From positions 789,484-853,483 of the forward strand of contig VYZB01000221.1 in the NCBI GenBank assembly GCA_013397455.1: a stretch of DNA of 64,000 nt, written 5' to 3'. Positions 40,137 to 51,559 of the stretch are shown in pieces. How positions within the stretch are numbered: the stretch's first letter is position 1; every line of letters begins with the position of its first letter. The position numbers and the translations under genes are program-made. The notes below the pieces were generated by a model that was given only the letters and a program-made list of their open reading frames with translations, made no database searches and was not told the DNA's origin. The DNA comes from Crotophaga sulcirostris (taxonomy: Eukaryota; Chordata; Aves; Cuculiformes; Crotophagidae).

Positions 40137-40272
40137 TGTATATATGCATGTATGTAGATAAAAGTGTATACGTGTGTGTGTGAGCATATATATATAATAT
40201 ATACTTAATATATACAATATACGTTACGTACATTTCTTACATATATGCATACACATTCGTATACATATGTAT
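40137..40272. repeat. Compound TA/TG/CA microsatellite
   Basis: Alternating purine-pyrimidine sequence: a (TG)n core near 40170-40182, then TATATATAATATATAC and variants to 40272. The opposite-strand frame here, rich in Y, I and H, is a product of the repeat. Confidence 0.85.
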
Positions 40273-40375
40273 CGCTGTTTTCTTGAGGGCTAAAGGCATC
40301 ATCAACACAAAGCAGCAAGTTTTCTCATATCTGTGTTCTATTTATTTCATAACTAGCACAAGAATTCAGCATCAG

Positions 40376-40790
40376 ATCACAGTATCACAGTATCACAGTA
40401 TCGCAGTATTACAAGGTTGGAAAGGACCTCTTAGATCATCGAGTCCAACCTATAACCCAACACTAACACCAACTCATCTTCTAAACCACGGCACTAAGTG
40501 CCTCATCCAGTCTCCTCTTAAACACCTCCAGGGATGACAACTCCACCACCTCCCTGGACAGCGCATTCCAGTGGCCAATCACCCTTTCAGTGAAGAATAT
40601 CTTCCTAAAATCAAGCCTAAACCTCCCCTAACGAAGCCTGAGTCCATGTCCTCTTGTTCTGTCACTGGTCACCTGAGAGAAGAGAACAATCCCTGCCTGA
40701 CTACAACCTCCTTTTAGGTTGTTGTAGAGAGCAATAAGGTCTCCCCTGAGCCTCCTCTTCTCCAGGCTAAACAGCCCCAGCTCCCTCAGT
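40376..40790 (-). mobile_element. CR1 LINE 3' fragment with 8-bp tandem tail, minus strand
   Basis: The element starts with four 8-bp units (ATCACAGT three times, then ATCGCAGT) at 40376-40407, the tandem tail characteristic of CR1 3' ends. 'ggttggaaaggacctcttag' follows, then about 380 bp of canonical CR1 3' sequence that stops sharply at 'ccccagctccctcag'. It is well preserved, so it is probably one of the youngest insertions in the window and 5'-truncated. The same subfamily occurs at 23.8 kb. Confidence 0.93.
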
Positions 40791-40794
40791 GGAA

Positions 40795-43700
40795 AACATT
40801 AGGAAATTTGCTTAGATTATCTTATTTTAAAAACAAGAGCATGTATCAGAATACAACAGACACAGCTTCTCTGCTCAAGCAGTTCTACCTGGCTTCCCTT
40901 CTAGTTTTGCTGAGTTAGGCAACAGTCCTATAATCACACCAAGGATCTGTCTTGAAAAAGGACTCTAGCAAAGGATCCAATACAGGATGAACAGTTAATA
41001 TTACAAGCACTTTAAAATAACCCCAGCTTCCTTTGGTGTGGAAACGCAGGAAAGAAATAAGGTGGAGCAATAATAACAAAATACCAAAGCCCCCTTGGGT
41101 TCTCAGGTTGCTCTTCCACAGGTTTGCATCCTCCTATGCTGCTCTGCTTGTGCCAGCTGCCTCTTGAAAAGCTGTATCCACCTTGTCAGTGAAGTACAAC
41201 TTTGATACCCTACTGGGACATTCAGAGAGAGGACCTTTGCTCAAGCTTCAGAGCTCTCTGCGTACAAGAAACCCTCAGCCTGGGCTCAAACTTCGCCACT
41301 GATATAGTCACATTGAGCACTTTGACAAGCAAGTATTATGGGAGTCACTGACATTTCTGGGAATGTTGCCTCCCCATTCCAGTCATTCCCATTGCCATTC
41401 CAGTCTCATTTAACTGTGTGCCTTCCTGGCTATAATGTCGATTTATAACACCAAGTAACTGGTAGGAACTTTTCAGGCTGATGACAGAAACATACACAGA
41501 AAATTATGAGTGTTGAAGGTAACTATGTTTAAGCCTGTTTCCAAACCTTCTTCTCAATCTGTGAGGAACAAAATATTTATGACATTCATAAATCTGTTGC
41601 GGATTGGTATAATACAGTTTGAAAAGTCTAAAGACCAAGTAGTTGCCCTATAATAGCATCAGAGAAAAAAGAAATGGTAACAAACCACAGATTCCATTTC
41701 TCTCTTAGATTAAAGGTGAAGCAGAAACCTTTGGAGAAAAGCTATTTTTCCAATCCTCCTAAAGTTTTTTTCACTAAGGCTAAGAAGAGAGGAAAGCCAA
41801 ATAGGAGTATCAGTTTATTAGTTGGAAAAAGTTTTTGTAAAACTGTACAAGCTTTATGATTTTGCTCTTAGTTCAAATGAAATTTAGACCTATCGTCGTG
41901 TTTATTTGACTGTTGTAGGTTATTTCTACAGAAAATCTCTCCATGTCTACACTGCAAACAAAATCAGAGCTAACCAAAATTAGTGAAACCATGGAACAAG
42001 ATCCTTTTCAAGGAAATCTTCCAATTGCTATCAAGGATTTGTAGCAGGAGGCCTACTCCTGTACTATTCAAAGTGCTCTGATGGCCAACATATCCAATAG
42101 AGAGAAAAAAATATATAAAAATATAGACAGTTTTATATATAAAATAGATATAAAGATACTTGGATTCCATAAGTAATACAGAATATGCCTCCTATAATGT
42201 TCTGAGGTATGGTAACAGTCTCCACTCAAACCAAAAGAATGTTACAAACAATCTTTCATTTAAAAAAAAAGCAAATAATTAAACAGGTAGGATATTGATA
42301 ATAAAAACATACATCTTATTTGTTCAAATATAAATGCTAAGATTGTAAAGAATCTTAACTACTGATCTTCTGGAAATTATACATTTTAAATATGTTCAAA
42401 ATGGAAAAAGAATCATTCCATAAAATGAAAATGTTTGAAGAAAAAATGTTTTAAAAGTTACTATGAAAGGAAACTATGACCTTTCTGAGGTTTTCCTACA
42501 GAACCTTTAAGTGAAGCAGACGTACCTTTTCTTAATGTTTGGGTTTTGAAAAAGAAATGCAGGATATCATGCACTGTTGTTTGGGAGCGGTTGTAATAAA
42601 AAATCTTCAATGAAGAACAACACAAAAACTTAATTATTTCTTTTGAACAGCCATTGCCTTATAAAAGTAATGACCAGAATCTCTGGATACAAAGAAGAAA
42701 GGAAGGAAAGAATTACATTTTAAATCAACATTGAAATAGGATAGAAACTTGTCACCAAGAAGCAGAAATTCTTTTTCCTGATCTTTTATTATGATGCTAT
42801 GTAATCTTAAAACTCATGAAAACCATACTCCTTCTACTTTAGCTATTTTGACTTGTTTCTAATAGGAAACTTTAAAACAAAGTTTATAATCCCAAGACAT
42901 TTAATTTCCTATGCCAAACAAATTCTTTCTGTGCCTATATTTGTTATCAAGTGTTACTAAGCAATCAGTCTTCAGATAAAAATCTACCTCATCTCATCCA
43001 GCATTAACATTTCTCTTCTAGGCCATTTGAAAGTATAAAGGTGTAACAGTGGAGAGGTTTGCCCCAGTCATCTGTAAACTTCTACCAAAAGCTGATACAT
43101 ATTTAGAGTAGTCTTTTCATTAACTACAATATTTACCAAGGAGCTAAAGCTTTAGAAGTATGACTAACTATTTTTTCTTATTCCTGTCATTTATTATGAG
43201 AGGGAACCAAGAATTTATCATTAGAAACTACAACCACCATTTATCATAAAATTATGAAATATGGGTGCTCCTGAGCATACAAGACCCAAAAGATCATCAG
43301 AAAGTCTTGATTTGTTCATTTAAATTCAAATGAAAAAAAGTTGCGACCTGGTTAACATCAATACAAATACAAAAAATGAATACCTAATGTAAATATTGAG
43401 AACTCACAGAAAATTTTGTGTTTTCATCATAAATGGATATGAACAGATACCATTGGGCAAAGATTATGCTATCTCATTCTTCAATGACACATCATTCCTT
43501 AGAGCTTGAATTCTCTTTCTGTCTTACCATCTGCGATGTATTTTGTTGATAAGAAAGAAAAAGGATTCAGGGCACTGTTTCTGGAATAAAAATAGAACTT
43601 TATATGTAACTAAGAAGTTACTGGAAAAAACACAATGTAAAATATGACCTGTGCTGGGACAGTGAAGCTATCTCACTATTGTAAATGAACACCCTGACAA

Positions 43701-45240
43701 GTGTCAGTGGACACCTTTTACATCCCATTCTTGAAATTCATTTGCAACAATAGCAACACAAGATCATTTGGAAAGACAATTCTGCTTACAATATATTTTT
43801 TTCAGGACTCACTTTCCACAAGGAAGATAACACCTTGTGTAGTGATTAAAAACAGAATCCATCTTATGACTAAATCTATCATTTTCATTCCTTTACATAT
43901 CAACTAGAGTACTACAATCAAATATTGGAGCAGACCTAAGATGAACAACCACAAAATATCAAATCATATGGCATACATTATATCAAAAAAAGAACTAGAC
44001 CTCAGGACTAGAAACATATTAAAAAATGACAGAAAACAATTTTCCTCCTCATCTTTATCACTCCTTTGCAGAGTCGGTGCCCTGATTACCTTAATATTTG
44101 TTATTGACATTGAGAGAGAAAAGTCATCCTACCAAGGAGCTTCTGACTGCTCTGAGAAATGTAAAGGCTACAACTAAACCAGTGGCCTTTTCCCCAGCAT
44201 TTGTTATTTCGAACAGCTGAATTGAATGCAGTACAGGATGTTGGATCTCTTCTCATAGCGTTTCATTCACACTCAACCTGGAAATCTGTGCTTTTTTTCC
44301 ATAATACAAAGAATGTTCACAACATGTTAGTTGTAGCACGTAAAATCCAGACATTTAAGATACTCTGTAACAAACACGCGGGAAATTAAGACAGCTGCAT
44401 GGAAAACTTAACTTGTTCTATCAACTGAAAATAAAGTTACAGACAGCTGGGCACATCTTCTTGTTTGCAGAAAGGTTTCTCAGGACAGTGTGTTTGGCAA
44501 GGAGGAACAGCATATCACACAGCAAGATGTTCACCACTAACCTTAGAGTGATAGAATATGAAACACATATGCTCCTCAAGAAATCCACATATGAAATACA
44601 AACAGAAAAAATAGCACTGGTTGTCTTTATAACACACTTGCTATCTCAAAGACAGGCAAAGTAAAGAGAAACATTTCTGTACAAGACGTGTTATGTCCAC
44701 ATGTGCCATCTGTCAACATCTGCTGGTGAATCCCAAAGAGGTCAAGTGAGCTGCAATTTGAACATTTTTGTGTTTCAACACACTGAACAACTTTCAAATG
44801 TAAGTTAGCACTTCTCTTTTCTTAAGAAGGTATATCCAAATGGATATTTTCCCACTGTTTATAAAAATGTTAGCAAAACAAGAGAGAAAATCTGCCTTGT
44901 TGACAGCCCTACCCTAATGATTTGATATACTTTATCTTGTTTAGACAATCATCACCAGGCCTTTCTCATAATAAAAATATATTCAAATTATGTAAACACC
45001 ATTAGGCAGACAGTGAGTTACAGCAACAGACAGACACTGTCATTACTGTAGCTTTGCAATTCTTTAGCAAGCAAAGTAGACACAGTAACATAGGAGTTGT
45101 TAAAAAATATATGCTCCCTATAAAATGGTGTCTTAGCAATTCACGATCAGTTTAGAACTTGTCCCCTAGCCACTGCTGTCTGGTGGGGAAATACACTACC
45201 TAGCGGGTGGGTGGGAGGTTATTAGAAGTAGGACAGAAAG
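40795..45240. other. Unique non-coding sequence with one possible DNA-transposon end
   Basis: No gene was seen. At 41943-41955 the 13-mer 'atgtctacactgc' repeats one at 12446-12458 and is followed by 'agagctaacc', compatible with a relic of the same old element. Frames such as 43941-44177 and 44413-44664 show no domain. Confidence 0.45.
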
Positions 45241-45242
45241 GA

Positions 45243-45326
45243 ATTAAGTGACATGTCCAAAGCCACTTGAGCCATATGAGGCATAATGGAAAAATGAAAT
45301 CAAAGGCTGTGAAACCCAGGCTCCAT
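45243..45326 (-). repeat. MIR-like SINE remnant, minus orientation
   Basis: The plus strand reads 'taagtgacatgtccaaagcc', then 'tatgaggcataatgg', then 'gtgaaacccaggctcc'. This is the reverse complement of the MIR core and B-box region, whose consensus is of the form 'gtgacttgcccaaggtcac', 'gtggcagag' and 'gaacccaggc'. Divergence is high, as expected for an ancient element. Confidence 0.45.
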
Positions 45327-45329
45327 TAG

Positions 45330-48300
45330 ATAATAAACAAAGACCTTTCCTATTTAATTTTAATATTTCTAGTGTACTTGGAGAAGTGCTCATAAGGAAC
45401 GAACAATTATGCAAGCGTCAGGAATCAGAAGCATTCATAGAAGTAAATGGGAAAACTTTTATGTCCAGAAGACACTGCTGTTACTGTTACAGATAATGAT
45501 ACCGCAGCTGATCCTGCCACTGCTGAGTGGGGTGTAATGTCAGTTCTGGATGAGGAGCTACACTGCAGCAAAAATTCTGATCATGAATCCCATGATACCA
45601 TATCAGCATTTAACAGTCCTGACTTTCATGCCTAGGAGACAACTGACTAAAATGCCAAGCAAAGAATCAGTGAAATCATTGTCAACTCTATTTAATATGT
45701 TTTAAGGAAATGGACTAATTATTATTAACTACTCATCAACTACAGAAAGACATGGGAAGGTGAATCTAATCTTAAGATAAATATACTGCATTTACAAATA
45801 CTTGTTCTTTACTGTTAAGCTACATTTTTAGTTCTGTTAAATAGTATCTGTATTTGGCAGGTTTATCTACCCCAATTTTTGCGGTAAGACTAACACCGTG
45901 AATAAAGCAACCTGACTTTTAGCCGTGTTGCAAAAACAGTTACTATTTCCTTATTATTTGAACAGAAAAATAATCACAGTGCCATTACATTCAAATAATC
46001 AGAGACTCATTTACAGGTAATTAAGACCGTCACTCCTCTTGGTATGTTAATGAAGAGACACCATGCAACTCCCAGCTCTGCTTGTAGCCAGCTCTGCAAT
46101 AATAATAGGTATCTAGCTTCCTTTTTGAGCTTCTGATAACGCCAGTTGAATACTTTTTTTTTTGTTTAGGTCAGTCTTACATCTTTAAGGACCAGTCCCA
46201 TTCTTGAAATATTTTTCTCCCTTTACCAGATTTTATTATTACTATTATTATTTACTTCCATAATGCTAGTGGGTGAGGACACTAGTCCACACTATGTGCA
46301 TGACTTTGTAGAAATGCACAGAAAAAGTAGACTGCTACGTGTGCTTTTTTAGAGATAATTCATAATTAATAAAGTGTGAACAGTCCAAATTTCAGAGACT
46401 TTTGGCTGGCTATGGTATTCGTTCATTCTTGGGTTTGTTCATTTTAACAATGTTTAATTTCAATGATTTTTTCAACATCTGGAACAAAAATAACACCTTT
46501 AATTCTGAGTGAGTAAACACCCCTATGAAGTCCAAAAGAGTTCCTAGCAAAATTAAAGTAGACCCAAATTATATTTTTTTATCTCTCTAGACCAAAAAAT
46601 GAAAAGGTAGTAGAGCCATGTAAAATGCAAGCCATTACACTTGTTTTATACACCAGAATGTAGCAAAAGAAGGCACAAGTCTAATTTTTTTAACAAATCC
46701 TTTGCAGTTCACCTTTAAACTAAAGGTCATCAGGTGAGTAGCAGTGTGTTTGAAAGCACTTGAACTGCTTAGGGAGTTCATCTCATCTGTATTATTCATA
46801 CATATTTGCCGATTATAAATCACAATGGACTGAAATATTTCTAGTCTTTCACATCAGCAGGCATCCAGAGAGCACTGTCTTTTATTTACTGACCATGTTA
46901 AAAATGGCACACTTTTTTCTTATTTTATAATACTATGCTGTCTGACCAGTTCAGAGAGATCTCTAATAATGTCTCAGTCCAACCATGGGTCTCATTATGT
47001 TGGTAGGAACTGTCATGCAACTGTGAATGTGCAATAAGTGTAGAGGTACAGTAAATGGCAGAAAAATATGAAAAGCATTCTACTTTCAGAAGCTGCACAA
47101 AGCTATTTATTCCTCCTATACTGAATGAACTAAAAATTGAGGAGAGAAAATGAGGTCTTTACTTCATGGCCTTCTAAATTTAAACAAAGAGAGGATTTAA
47201 GGATACATCTTACAGCAGAAAATGAGGGATGCTACACAGTGCAAGACACGCACTTAGCTTTTCTTATATTCCATCCATTCTTTAAGCACAGTAGCACATT
47301 GATTTCAATGGATGTTCTGTTTAAAAATCAATGCTATAGCACGACCCAGGTAACAGTTTAGAGACTATACATATTATTCATAAACGATGTGATTCTGTCC
47401 CAGATCTATCACCCTTATTGTAGGCATCTTCCTCTGACCATGGCCTCACAAAACATGCCGTGTAATTATATGTCTGTGTTTTAGTTTTATGGAAATTGGT
47501 AACTTTTGTCCTTTCATTCAGTTTTGTGTACTGGCTTATGCAAAGTATGTTATAAACAATACTTGTGTTTCAAAATAAATAATCACACAACATGACAGAA
47601 CAGAAGAAGTGTGACCTGTCTGAGGATTTTGATGCACAGCAAAGAGAATTTATTATAGATTGCATCTTCCTAATCTTGAGCCTGGCCTTCCTATTTGGAA
47701 GCACAAAAATGTTGTCTACAGAACGAAATGAGAGATAAGTCACCCATTTGCTCTCTGTCTGTGTCACATCACTGCAGCTTCTGGCATGACATTTCTCAGA
47801 GAATGAGAGAGAGTGAAAAAGAAAGAGAATTGGTGAAGTGCCTTTCACTTATTAGCATACCTGTCAACAACACACAGACCTACCAGTATTGACAGTCTCT
47901 TCCTTTGCAGTTCTATTTGGTTCTCCACATAGGCACAAATTTCATCCCTGCGGTGAGTGCTGCAGTAAAATTGACACTCACACAAGGATCAATGATTTTA
48001 AAAGCTTGCATTCATAGCAGTATTGTCTACCCCCAAACAGGTGTTTTGTAAATTATCATTATTCAAAAACTAAACAAATAAATAAATTGTTTAGATCAAA
48101 AGAATATGCAAGAATGTTCTTTGCAAGAAAAGACTATAATCTCATTTTGGTCACTACAAAATATTCTGTTCAAAACCCAGTAGTTTGAGCACATTCACAA
48201 AAGCCAAAGCAAAGAAAGGAATATATTCACAACTATTCAAGAAAGCAGCTACTTGAATTAATAGCCCAGTTGGTGGCAAATTCAACCTAGATGTGCAGGA
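45330..48300. other. Unique non-coding sequence
   Basis: No gene was seen. A (TTA)n stretch lies near 46235-46252. The opposed frames at 47570-47892 are antisense shadows of each other, with no family match. Confidence 0.5.
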
Positions 48301-48301
48301 C

Positions 48302-48890
48302 CTCTCTTCGAACTAAGAGATATGATCCCAAGCTCTCACCCGCCAGGAGAGGGCACTGACCAGCAAGCCCCAGCAAAGCTCTGGGGGAAGTTGAAGGGCC
48401 AGGGCCAAGCCAGTCCCAAGGCATTGATCCACTTTGTATTCACTGTGGCAGAGGCTGGAGCCCAGCAACTCTGCTTCAGCAACACCTCTCATCCGCAAGG
48501 CGAGAAAGCCCTTCTTTCTCTGCTTTGTTCCATGAATATTTAGGTACCCCAGGCAAACTGGAACAGCTCTCCCCAGAGAGGTGTTGGTTCCAGCATTTCC
48601 CTGAATCAGACAGAGAGTGGGTTTGGAGTGGGGTCTTGTGCCACTCAGGAGAGCAGCCTAACCACCACGCTATTAGGTGTTCGAGTGTGGAGCTCCCGAA
48701 ATCCCTCCTGTGGGAGCAGTGGCACTTGCCATAGCGTATTTAAATATTAATTGAGCAAGAGAGTGTGAATGACTCTTTAAGCCTGACTAGCAGTTAAGAT
48801 GTTCTCCTGGGACATGGGAGCTGTGATTTCAGATACCCTTAGGCAGAACAAGGAATTGAACCCAAGACTCCCACAACTGCATCTATCTCT
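48302..48890. repeat. Cluster of tRNA-like, mutually inverted repeat units
   Basis: Several related units share a tRNA-derived pattern: A-box-like 'ggtta(g)', then 'ctctcctg(g/a)', then a B-box-like segment. On the minus strand, one lies at about 48302-48375 ('gccctctcctggcgggtgag') and another at about 48600-48675 ('gtggtggttaggctgctctc' then 'ctgattcagg'). On the plus strand, 48787-48835 reads 'gcagttaagatgttctcctg'. On the minus strand again, 48840-48885 reads 'gggttcaattccttgttctg', a near-canonical B box. The last two form an inverted pair. This matches a tRNA-derived palindromic repeat I recall from turtle and other amniote genomes. The local G+C is higher than in the flanks, which explains open frames at 48313-48734 that I do not accept as genes. 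Confidence 0.45.
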
Positions 48891-48894
48891 TTGC

Positions 48895-51015
48895 CCACTT
48901 CTGAATCCAGCTTGAATCTAGCCAGCACCACTGAGATCCATGAATAGCTAAAAAACCCCAAACTGCATTGCTCAGTGAATTTACTGTTCATCAAGAAATC
49001 TTTGCCCTACTTACTACCCACCCCATTTTTTCTTGCCTGAATAGTCAAAGGTGCTGATGTATGGCACCCCACTGCTCCTATGTGTGTGTATGCATCTTCA
49101 CTTTTAAAATATTAGCACTATTTTTCCAGAGTCAGAAGGGCAGTTTCCCTTTACTTTCTCATGGGGAGCGATCAGTGAATCAGGGCAGGTTAAGATGGTT
49201 TATTTTGAGTGGGAATTTTACACTGCCATGCCAATAATGCCATATGTATAGTATATGAGATTGCGAGGTTGTGTCTAAAGGTAAGGCAAAAGTTTGATAG
49301 ATCTGGGGAATGTTCCAAAGTCCTTTAATAGCTTTTGAAAGGAAATCCAATATGGGAAGATATTTACGGCAGAAGCTATGTGGGCGGAAACTCTAAGCCC
49401 ATTCATGTCTCTAATTGTTCCACATCTGAAGGAGGTTGCTGCACATCTGTTATTCCACCACAAGAGTGGAATCTTTTATGAATTTGCCTGCACCTATCAT
49501 GCTGAGGGAAGGTTTCACTGAGTAAAAATGGATTTTCTTGCCAAACAGTGCATCCTTTTGGAAACTAACTGGGGCCAACACAGACGTGGTGAGCAGAACA
49601 AATCCCTCTTTGGAGCATAAATGGTTCCAGAAAAGCATCAATTTTCTACTGCTGGCAAGGAGCCGTGAGCAAGAGAGGACACTAACTCGAAATGCTTCAG
49701 CTTATTTGCTATTCTAATGCAATTCAGTGACTAGGAAAAAGAGTGATACCATACACAACTGTATTAACTGTGAGAGCTTTACAATAAAGTGTGGTAAAAA
49801 GCTTGAAGTATGAGGGGTTAAGGGAATTGGCAACGAGACCTATGATCTGAGGTATCCAACAGAAGGGAGCAGGGAGTAGATATTTTGATGGCTTATATGA
49901 AATGAAGTATTCTCAAAAAAAATTCCCTAATAGTACTTACCAGCACATTTTTGGTTCTCTTACTGCTCCCAGGGTGATTTTAACAAAGTCAGAGAAAGTG
50001 AAATACTTTGTACTATCTGAGACAGTCTTCCAAGGTTAAGGTTGAAGTGCTACAGGCTGACAGATTAGGGCAACCTGATGCATCCCTGCCTTTTTTCTGC
50101 TTGTTCTTTACATCAGTAGACCAATTTGTTTTCTAGGACTTTCTGTCTCCCTGTCTAGCATTACTAAACTATCATGCATATAACATATAGAGAGATAAGA
50201 GCTCATTGCAAGATATTTTGGCTCCTTAGACTTCATAACATGGATTAAGGTGTACATTTCAACTGTAAGTAGAATTGTGCAAATAATAAATTGGGTTTAT
50301 GCCTTGATACAAAAAATAAAACAATTAATTTGGGTCTGTTGAAAGTAAAAAAAAAAGAGGGGGGCATTTTTGTGTGTATATGAGTATTTTGATTTCTCTT
50401 TAATTTACCCTGCTCTGAGAAACATATATCTTTCAGTTTTATGTCTACTCATTTATTTTGAAGTCCTTCTTAAGGCATAAATATTACCAACTTTGTGATC
50501 ACTTTCTTGAAATGACACAGAAAAATATTTGAATACTGTTTAGAATTTTGTCCCCTCTTTAAAGCTTATAGTACTAAGTGAAGACAACATGTCATGTGTG
50601 TTCAGTCCCCTAAAGTCTCATTTTGTGTTAAATATTTTGTCAACAGAAAAAATACAAATTATGGACAGTCAAAATCATTCCTATTAGTATTTTATCTTCA
50701 TTTTTCTCAGTCTTTAATGGTGAGGTCATGTTACTATACAGTATTTATACTCCCAAAATTATATATCAGGAGATATTTAGAATATTGCAAATACAGTAAA
50801 TAGCAATTATAAATACCCTACACATCAATCACTATCCCAGAGTCAACAGGCAGATCTAGGAACATGCAGCAAATATTAATATGTGGCTCCAGTGTTGCAT
50901 TCTGGAGCAAGTTTTGGAAAAATAAAGTTTAGGACACATGCTACACACATCAAGTTTTATTAGAGACAGAAAATTGGGTTCATGTTTCACCTTTACACTA
51001 AGATAATCTACTCAC
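48895..51015. other. Unique non-coding sequence
   Basis: No gene was seen. The opposite-strand frames at 49275-49641 are motif-free. Confidence 0.5.
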
Positions 51016-51019
51016 TCCC

Positions 51020-51485
51020 CTCCAAACCTGTTATGTCCCATGTATTTGCGGAAGAGGGTTGCCTGATTTTCAAGAGCTGAATGTTAGATCCTAACCCTGA
51101 ATTAATTGTCAGGTCTATGCCATTTTTAATGCACGTTTAATAGGTATTAATCTGTCTGTTGATCACTCAGAAGGAAGCTCTCATTCCACATAGGAAATGA
51201 TTAGCCTGTCACAGAAGCCCATATTGGAAGGTCGACTCTTGACTTTGACTGAACTGTTCTCCTGACAGAAAGGGTTAACAAGCTAAAATCAGTATGATTC
51301 AAAGAGATCTATTTGTAATAAATGAGCTACATCCTTCCCTTGTGAAAGATTTTGTAAGATAGTAATCATATACAAATACCAGTGGTGCTTTTTTATTAGT
51401 AACAATCTCTGCTATTAGCACGCTTGGCAGAACTGATTTTACTGATCATTGTATTTGCATTGTCATCAATAATTACGTACACAAG
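51020..51485. promoter_or_regulatory. Candidate conserved non-coding (enhancer-like) block
   Basis: Complex sequence with a POU octamer ATTTGCAT at 51453-51460, followed by 'caataattacgtac', and several TAAT cores upstream ('gaattaattgtc' near 51100, 'ggtattaatctg' near 51142). No coding frame or repeat was recognised. A 36-base purine tract follows it. Confidence 0.2.
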
Positions 51486-51517
51486 CCAAAAAATAAAACA
51501 GTGGAATGGTTGTGTGT

Positions 51518-51553
51518 GAAGAGAGAAAGAGGAGAGAAAGAAAAGAGGAAAAG
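51518..51553 (+). repeat. Uninterrupted 36-nt homopurine tract
   Basis: Only A and G from 51518 to 51553, extended by a further G-rich purine run after a single T. Homopurine-homopyrimidine tracts can adopt triplex (H-DNA) structure under supercoiling. Here it may equally be a degenerate (GAAA)n/(GA)n microsatellite. Confidence 0.8.
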
Positions 51554-51559
51554 TGGAGG

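Noticed and set aside
48313..48734. Several 60-73 codon frames in locally G+C-richer sequence
   Set aside because: They coincide with the tRNA-like repeat cluster and overlap on both strands; repeat origin explains them.
48840..48885. Possible functional tRNA gene from the near-canonical B box
   Set aside because: No complete cloverleaf, no acceptor-stem pairing at the right distance, and no T-run terminator could be matched.
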